Below the pieces are notes generated by a model. The model had not been told where the DNA came from. It searched no databases and worked only from the letters and a program-made list of their open reading frames with translations. Of a DNA stretch of 53,060 bases, positions 50,235 to 53,060 are shown piece after piece (positions within the stretch are counted from its first letter, which is position 1; each line of letters opens with the position of its first letter). Source of the stretch: an uncultured Oscillospiraceae bacterium (lineage in GTDB: Bacteria > Bacillota > Clostridia > Oscillospirales > Oscillospiraceae); NCBI GenBank assembly GCA_910587785.1, contig CAJUOA010000009.1:1-53060 (forward strand). Reading direction: 5' to 3'. Position numbers and translations under genes: made by a program.

Positions 50235-50960
50235 ATGGACAAAGAACAGACGGCGATTGAGCGGCTCCGTTTGGCATCGGAAATGTCCCTGAGATTCTAC
50301 AAGAAAATCCTCGTGGTAACGACCAGCGGCGGCAAGGACTCCGCTGTCTGCGTTGCCCTCGCCTTGCGGGCAGGGATTCCGTTTGAAGTCCTGCATAACC
50401 ACACCACCGTTGACGCCCCGGAGACAGTCCGCTATGTCCGTGAGGACTTCAGACGCCTTGAGGAGAAGGGCATCAAATGAACGATCAATTTCCCGTTCTA
50501 CAAAGGCCGGCGCGTGACAATGTGGAGCCTGATCCCCAAAAAGCTCATGCCGCCGACGCGGATTGTCCGCTATTGCTGCTCTGTCTTGAAAGAACGAGGC
50601 GGCGCAGGGCGGTTTATCACAACAGGGGTCAGATGGGAAGAGTCGATGAGACGAAAAAACGGTCGGGGTATTTATGAAACAGTGTCGGGCGACCCATCCA
50701 AAAAAGTCGTCCTGAACAATGATAACGACGACCGCCGCCGCCTTTTCGAGTCCTGCCGGCTCCAGGCAAAACGGGTATGCAATCCGATCATTGACTGGAC
50801 GGACCGGGAAGTATGGGATTTTATCGTAGCTGAACATATCCCGGTAAATCTCCTATATCAATGTGGATTCTCCCGTGTGGGGTGCGTTGGCTGTCCTATG
50901 GCGGGAACCTTGACCAGGCAACGGGAGTTTGCCCTGTATCCGACCTATCAAGCGGCCTAG
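50235..50960 (+). pseudogene. PAPS reductase-family (adenine nucleotide alpha hydrolase) gene with in-frame stop and truncated end
   Basis: The frame runs through: SGGKDSAVCVALAL (PP-loop) at about residues 31-44, then after a TGA at 50478-50480 the same frame continues NFPFYKGRRVTMWSLIPKK, VRYCCSVLKERGG, VTGVRW-like TGVRWEES and CGFSRVGCVGCPMAG. Family proteins have an uninterrupted link here, so the TGA is a nonsense mutation or recoded codon. After LTRQREFALYPTYQAA a TAG ends the frame early compared with family members that continue with an AYIRAF-type helix. Probably inactive; element-borne. Confidence 0.75.
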
Positions 50961-50974
50961 CCGCCGCTCTGCGG

Positions 50975-51112
50975 ATGAAGGAATCGGTCATGGAAACTGT
51001 GACCACTGTGCAGGAGAACGCTGCCGACATACTGGCCTCGGCCAAGGACCTGAACGCCCAGCGGGCGGAGCAGGAAACTGCGGATACCCTTGGACAGGTG
51101 GAGGAAGCTTGA
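50975..51112 (+). pseudogene. 3' fragment of another mobile-element gene
   Basis: A frame reading MKESVMETVTTVQENAADIL and ending GQVEEA overlaps the end of the PAPS-reductase-like frame in another register. It lacks its own ribosome site and looks like a tail of a larger gene joined near 50957. Confidence 0.4.
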
Positions 51113-51123
51113 CCCATACACAG

Positions 51124-51151
51124 GACAGGGGGCTGCGGCCCCCTGTCTTTT
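51124..51151 (+). terminator. Terminator hairpin
   Basis: A perfect 10-bp stem GACAGGGGGC-TGCG-GCCCCCTGTC followed by TTTTG, 12 bases after the preceding stop codon. Confidence 0.8.
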
Positions 51152-51167
51152 GCCCTTGGAGGTTGAA

Positions 51168-51245
51168 ATGAAAGTAATCATCAGAGAACTTTTGTCAAGG
51201 GTTAATTTCAAAAAGCAGTTCGTCTGCCGCTGTATGGGCAGATGA
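51168..51245 (+). other. Possible 5' remnant of a gene (25 codons)
   Basis: ATG 51168 has TTGGAGG at a good distance and encodes MKVIIRELLSRVNFKKQF before a TGA. It runs into the hairpin at 51213-51252. It may be the start of a gene whose remainder was lost when the retron region was joined; too short to call a gene. Confidence 0.25.
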
Positions 51246-51252
51246 ACTGCTT
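51208..51252 (-). terminator. Probable terminator of the retron RT transcript
   Basis: AAGCAGTTCGTCTGC and GCAGATGAACTGCTT pair with one mismatch over 15 positions around a 10-base loop; the minus strand continues with T residues. It stands about 85 bases after the RT stop. Confidence 0.7.
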
Positions 51253-51335
51253 CAAAATATATAATGGTAAATAACACCAACCACACCGGAGACTCCAAAC
51301 ACCATCAGATTTTTTTCTTTCTCAAATGATTCACC

Positions 51336-52454
51336 TTACGAACGGTCCAGCCAGCGCATACAGTCCTCCTGGTAAGCGTGCAGCTTGGTATCTTCCGGGT
51401 TTATATAGAGTGCGTAAGAGATCTTCCCAAGCAGATGCTGCACAAACCGCCGCTGAAAGACCCGTTTCCCGTCGCGCGATTTTGAACTGTCAGCAATATA
51501 CTCCGCCTGCCCTGTCCGGATAATGTGGGAACGTACCCCGTATTTTTTACAATAATACATTTCCTGCCGGATTTGGCGGCGGTAAGAGGCCGGCGTCTGC
51601 TGTTTCTGATTGACAACAATACCGGTTACAGTCTGCCGCTGCCCCTGCCGGAGCACCTTCGTCTTTTTCTCATTTACAGCAAACCCCATGGCATTCAAAA
51701 AGCGCCTGACCTTTTCGATCAGTGGCCCCGGCTTGAAGTTCCCCGAAAAGCTCATGTCATCGCAGTAGCGGGTATACGCGATCCCTCGTTTTTTGCAGTA
51801 GGAAAACATATACTCGTCAAAGGGTGCCATGACAATATTGGACAGAGCCGGAGAAGTGGGCGCGCCCTGGGGCAGACGACTGCAATAGCAGCACAGCTTC
51901 GCCAGCAGCACGCCCACCGGCTTGGGGAAATATTGGGACGGAAAGGCGCGGGAAAGCACCATTTGAAAGGTTATGCTGTCAAAGAAATTGGAAATATCCA
52001 TTTTCAGGAGCACAGGCTTCCCCACATGGGGAGCGGTCCCCGCTCTCGGATTTGCCCCCGCCTGATAGGCCGTAGCACAGGCGGGAAGCTTTGCGTAAGA
52101 GAGAATCTCCGATAAAATGCGCTTCTGAATCCTCATTAGATTATATTCTGGAATGTGCAGAATCCGGCTGGTTTTGTCACGCTTTGAAATGACAGCCGTA
52201 CGGTAGCAAAAGGCGGAGGAATTAGACAGCTTATACAGGAATTGCAGCCTCAAATTGTGGCGAAGATAGGAAACCTGTTCTTCATTTTCTGAACACAGTA
52301 CATCAACGTCCTGAAGAACGGACGGCAGAAACGGCATGGCTGTTTGGTCCCTATGGGATTTTTCCGCATCCAGGAACCCCTTTAGGCCGCCATACTGCAC
52401 AATAATTTCCATGTCCCACGGATGCAGAAATATGGTATCTCCCTGTATTTTCAT
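51336..52454 (-). CDS. Retron-type reverse transcriptase
   Basis: A 372-residue RT. N-terminal region ~1-90 precedes the palm; HIPEYNLMRIQKRILSEIL begins the RT0/RT1 part. The catalytic aspartates are Asp154 in LKMDISNFFDSI and Asp232/Asp233 in YTRYCDDMSFSG; LPQGAPTSPALSN (194-206) is the retron RT4 motif; VTGIVVN (276 onward) is the retron VTG motif of region Y. The usual NAxxH is replaced by a GTAPHVGK segment. ATG 52454 is chosen because the longer frame starts inside the ncRNA repeat. The RT would copy the msd RNA immediately upstream into msDNA. It carries no fused effector domain. Confidence 0.9.
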   Translation of the reverse strand: MKIQGDTIFLHPWDMEIIVQYGGLKGFLDAEKSHRDQTAMPFLPSVLQDVDVLCSENEEQVSYLRHNLRLQFLYKLSNSSAFCYRTAVISKRDKTSRILHIPEYNLMRIQKRILSEILSYAKLPACATAYQAGANPRAGTAPHVGKPVLLKMDISNFFDSITFQMVLSRAFPSQYFPKPVGVLLAKLCCYCSRLPQGAPTSPALSNIVMAPFDEYMFSYCKKRGIAYTRYCDDMSFSGNFKPGPLIEKVRRFLNAMGFAVNEKKTKVLRQGQRQTVTGIVVNQKQQTPASYRRQIRQEMYYCKKYGVRSHIIRTGQAEYIADSSKSRDGKRVFQRRFVQHLLGKISYALYINPEDTKLHAYQEDCMRWLDRS

Positions 52455-52462
52455 ATATGAGC

Positions 52463-52613
52463 ACAGCGGGGCGGCACAAAAGAACATAGAAGCAAAGCTT
52501 CGTTGCGGCAGGCGCAGCCTGACGCAAAAGCTGCGCTTTTACGCTGGATACTGAACAAACGGCCGCGACTCGCGGACGTCTTGGATTTTCCAATTGGTCT
52601 GCCGCCCCGCTGT
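52463..52613 (-). ncRNA. Retron msr-msd non-coding RNA
   Basis: The ends are a perfect 14-bp inverted repeat: a1 ACAGCGGGGCGGCA (minus strand, 52613-52600) and a2 TGCCGCCCCGCTGT (52476-52463). After a1, candidate branch G at 52599, come two short hairpins: TTGGA-AAA-TCCAA (52593-52581) and CCGCG-AGT-CGCGG extended by ACG/CGT (52579-52559). The msd part is one long imperfect hairpin (52538-52490): AAGC, AGCTT, TTGCG and CAGG arms around loop CTGCG. This order is the classic retron plan, and a2 ends 8 bases before the RT ATG. No promoter was seen just upstream, so transcription may come through the preceding gene. Confidence 0.82.
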
Positions 52614-52632
52614 AACCTCCTTCCCTGCCAGA

Positions 52633-53025
52633 TTATCCGCAGCAGTCTTCAAAAATGGGCCTTATGTATTGTGCGAGTTCTTCCGGCTTTATGCCTGCGC
52701 GATTCCAATACCGTGGATGAGGGACTCCGTAAACTTTGAGTTCCCGACAAAATGGAGAATCCGGCCCATAGCCGCGGCCAAACCATAAATCAGCTTTGCC
52801 GCACTTCACATCCTGGAACAAGGTCCAAGACCCATGGCCTTCCTCGTTTGGCAGAGCGTCAAATACCCTATCGCTGAAACAGAGCACGGTTTCAATCGCA
52901 TGGGCCTTGATGAAGTCCACCAAATCTTGATTGTAACGATCCCTGTTAGCGGCAATCAGCGTTTGGGCGGTTTCATCCCCCTCCCCACTGGGGCCATCCA
53001 GGGACTTATTAGACCTCTTGCGAAA
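52633..53025 (-). CDS. Retron-adjacent protein of uncertain fold, 5' end missing (possibly uracil-glycosylase-like)
   Basis: The frame is open from 53025 (after a TAA at 53026-53028) to 52633 and ends 19 bases before the retron ncRNA on the same strand. It encodes about 130 residues, including LDGPSGEGDETAQTLIAANR, IKAHAIETVLCFSDRVFDAL and LKVYGVPHPRYWNRAGIKPE. The strand-helix ETVLCFSDRVFDAL and the later GVPHPRYW are reminiscent of the C-terminal half of uracil-DNA-glycosylase-like folds (GKxxxxAL and HPS motifs), a weak pattern match only. No ATG is available; GTG 52923 or TTG 52926 are possible, without ribosome site. Likely truncated or frameshifted; candidate retron partner. Confidence 0.45.
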   Translation of the reverse strand, partial: FRKRSNKSLDGPSGEGDETAQTLIAANRDRYNQDLVDFIKAHAIETVLCFSDRVFDALPNEEGHGSWTLFQDVKCGKADLWFGRGYGPDSPFCRELKVYGVPHPRYWNRAGIKPEELAQYIRPIFEDCCG

Positions 53026-53060
53026 TTAAGCTAAGCGGTCAAAGTTGCAGATGCCAGCAA

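Noticed and set aside
52452..52487. Upstream extension of the RT frame (MFFCAAPLCSY)
   Set aside because: These codons are the a2 repeat of the retron ncRNA; the RT start is placed at the next ATG.

Overview
The window looks like a chromosomal piece of a high-GC, anaerobic, low-abundance-of-tRNA-genes Firmicute of the Oscillospiraceae type (Flavonifractor/Oscillibacter-like gut clostridia). This is an inference from the GC-rich codon use, the strong AGGAGG ribosome sites, the oxygen-independent cobalamin pathway, the PPi-type-lineage phosphofructokinase and the HemW, GHKL/LytTR and ferredoxin-type aldo/keto reductase genes. No rRNA or tRNA gene was seen.

Layout. 1-1850: 3' end of a UvrA-like ATPase, a GntR regulator remnant and a DUF2461 gene. 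1853-15001 (all minus): a roughly 13 kb anaerobic B12 block, read from cbiA through cbiC, a small membrane protein, cbiD, a hemerythrin/response-regulator protein, cbiF, a GNAT gene, an FMN-reductase-like gene, cbiH, a CbiJ-CbiE-CbiT triple fusion, cbiB, the threonine-phosphate decarboxylase cobD and cobQ/cbiP. cbiG, cbiL, the chelatase and the lower-ligand genes are not here. 15339-17312 (plus): aminotransferase and inositol-monophosphatase genes. 17365-22850 (minus): GH13 amylase, HAD phosphatase, methyltransferase, MFS carrier, lipoprotein and a decayed gene. 22921-28000 (minus): methyltransferase, secreted deacetylase-like lipoprotein, a GHKL/LytTR two-component pair and HemW. 28392-30520: MocR/PdxR-like regulator divergent from an ECF vitamin S component. 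31106-35143: MarR regulator with a heterodimeric ABC exporter. 35211-38238 (minus): NitT/TauT-type ABC importer behind a long structured leader. 38882-45724: prfB, TetR, a c-di-GMP cyclase with a PilZ receptor, phosphofructokinase, aldo/keto reductase and a small NYN-like protein.

45866 to the end is an accessory island with lower GC and many broken genes: Xre and zinc-ribbon genes, a RhuM-like gene cut at its 5' end, a DUF3991/Toprim primase-like gene, a PAPS-reductase-like gene with an in-frame TGA, and several gene fragments joined at recombination junctions.

The most notable system is at the right end: a retron. A retron-type reverse transcriptase (51336-52454, minus) is preceded 8 nt upstream by a 151-nt region (52463-52613) bounded by a perfect 14-bp inverted repeat (a1/a2), with two short hairpins and one long imperfect hairpin between them, the expected msr-msd architecture. 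A same-strand gene of uncertain (possibly uracil-glycosylase-like) fold ends 19 nt upstream of the ncRNA and is a candidate partner or effector remnant.

A second theme is a family of dispersed two-hairpin intergenic repeats whose stems show compensatory base changes, present in at least four close copies, three of them in the B12 block.
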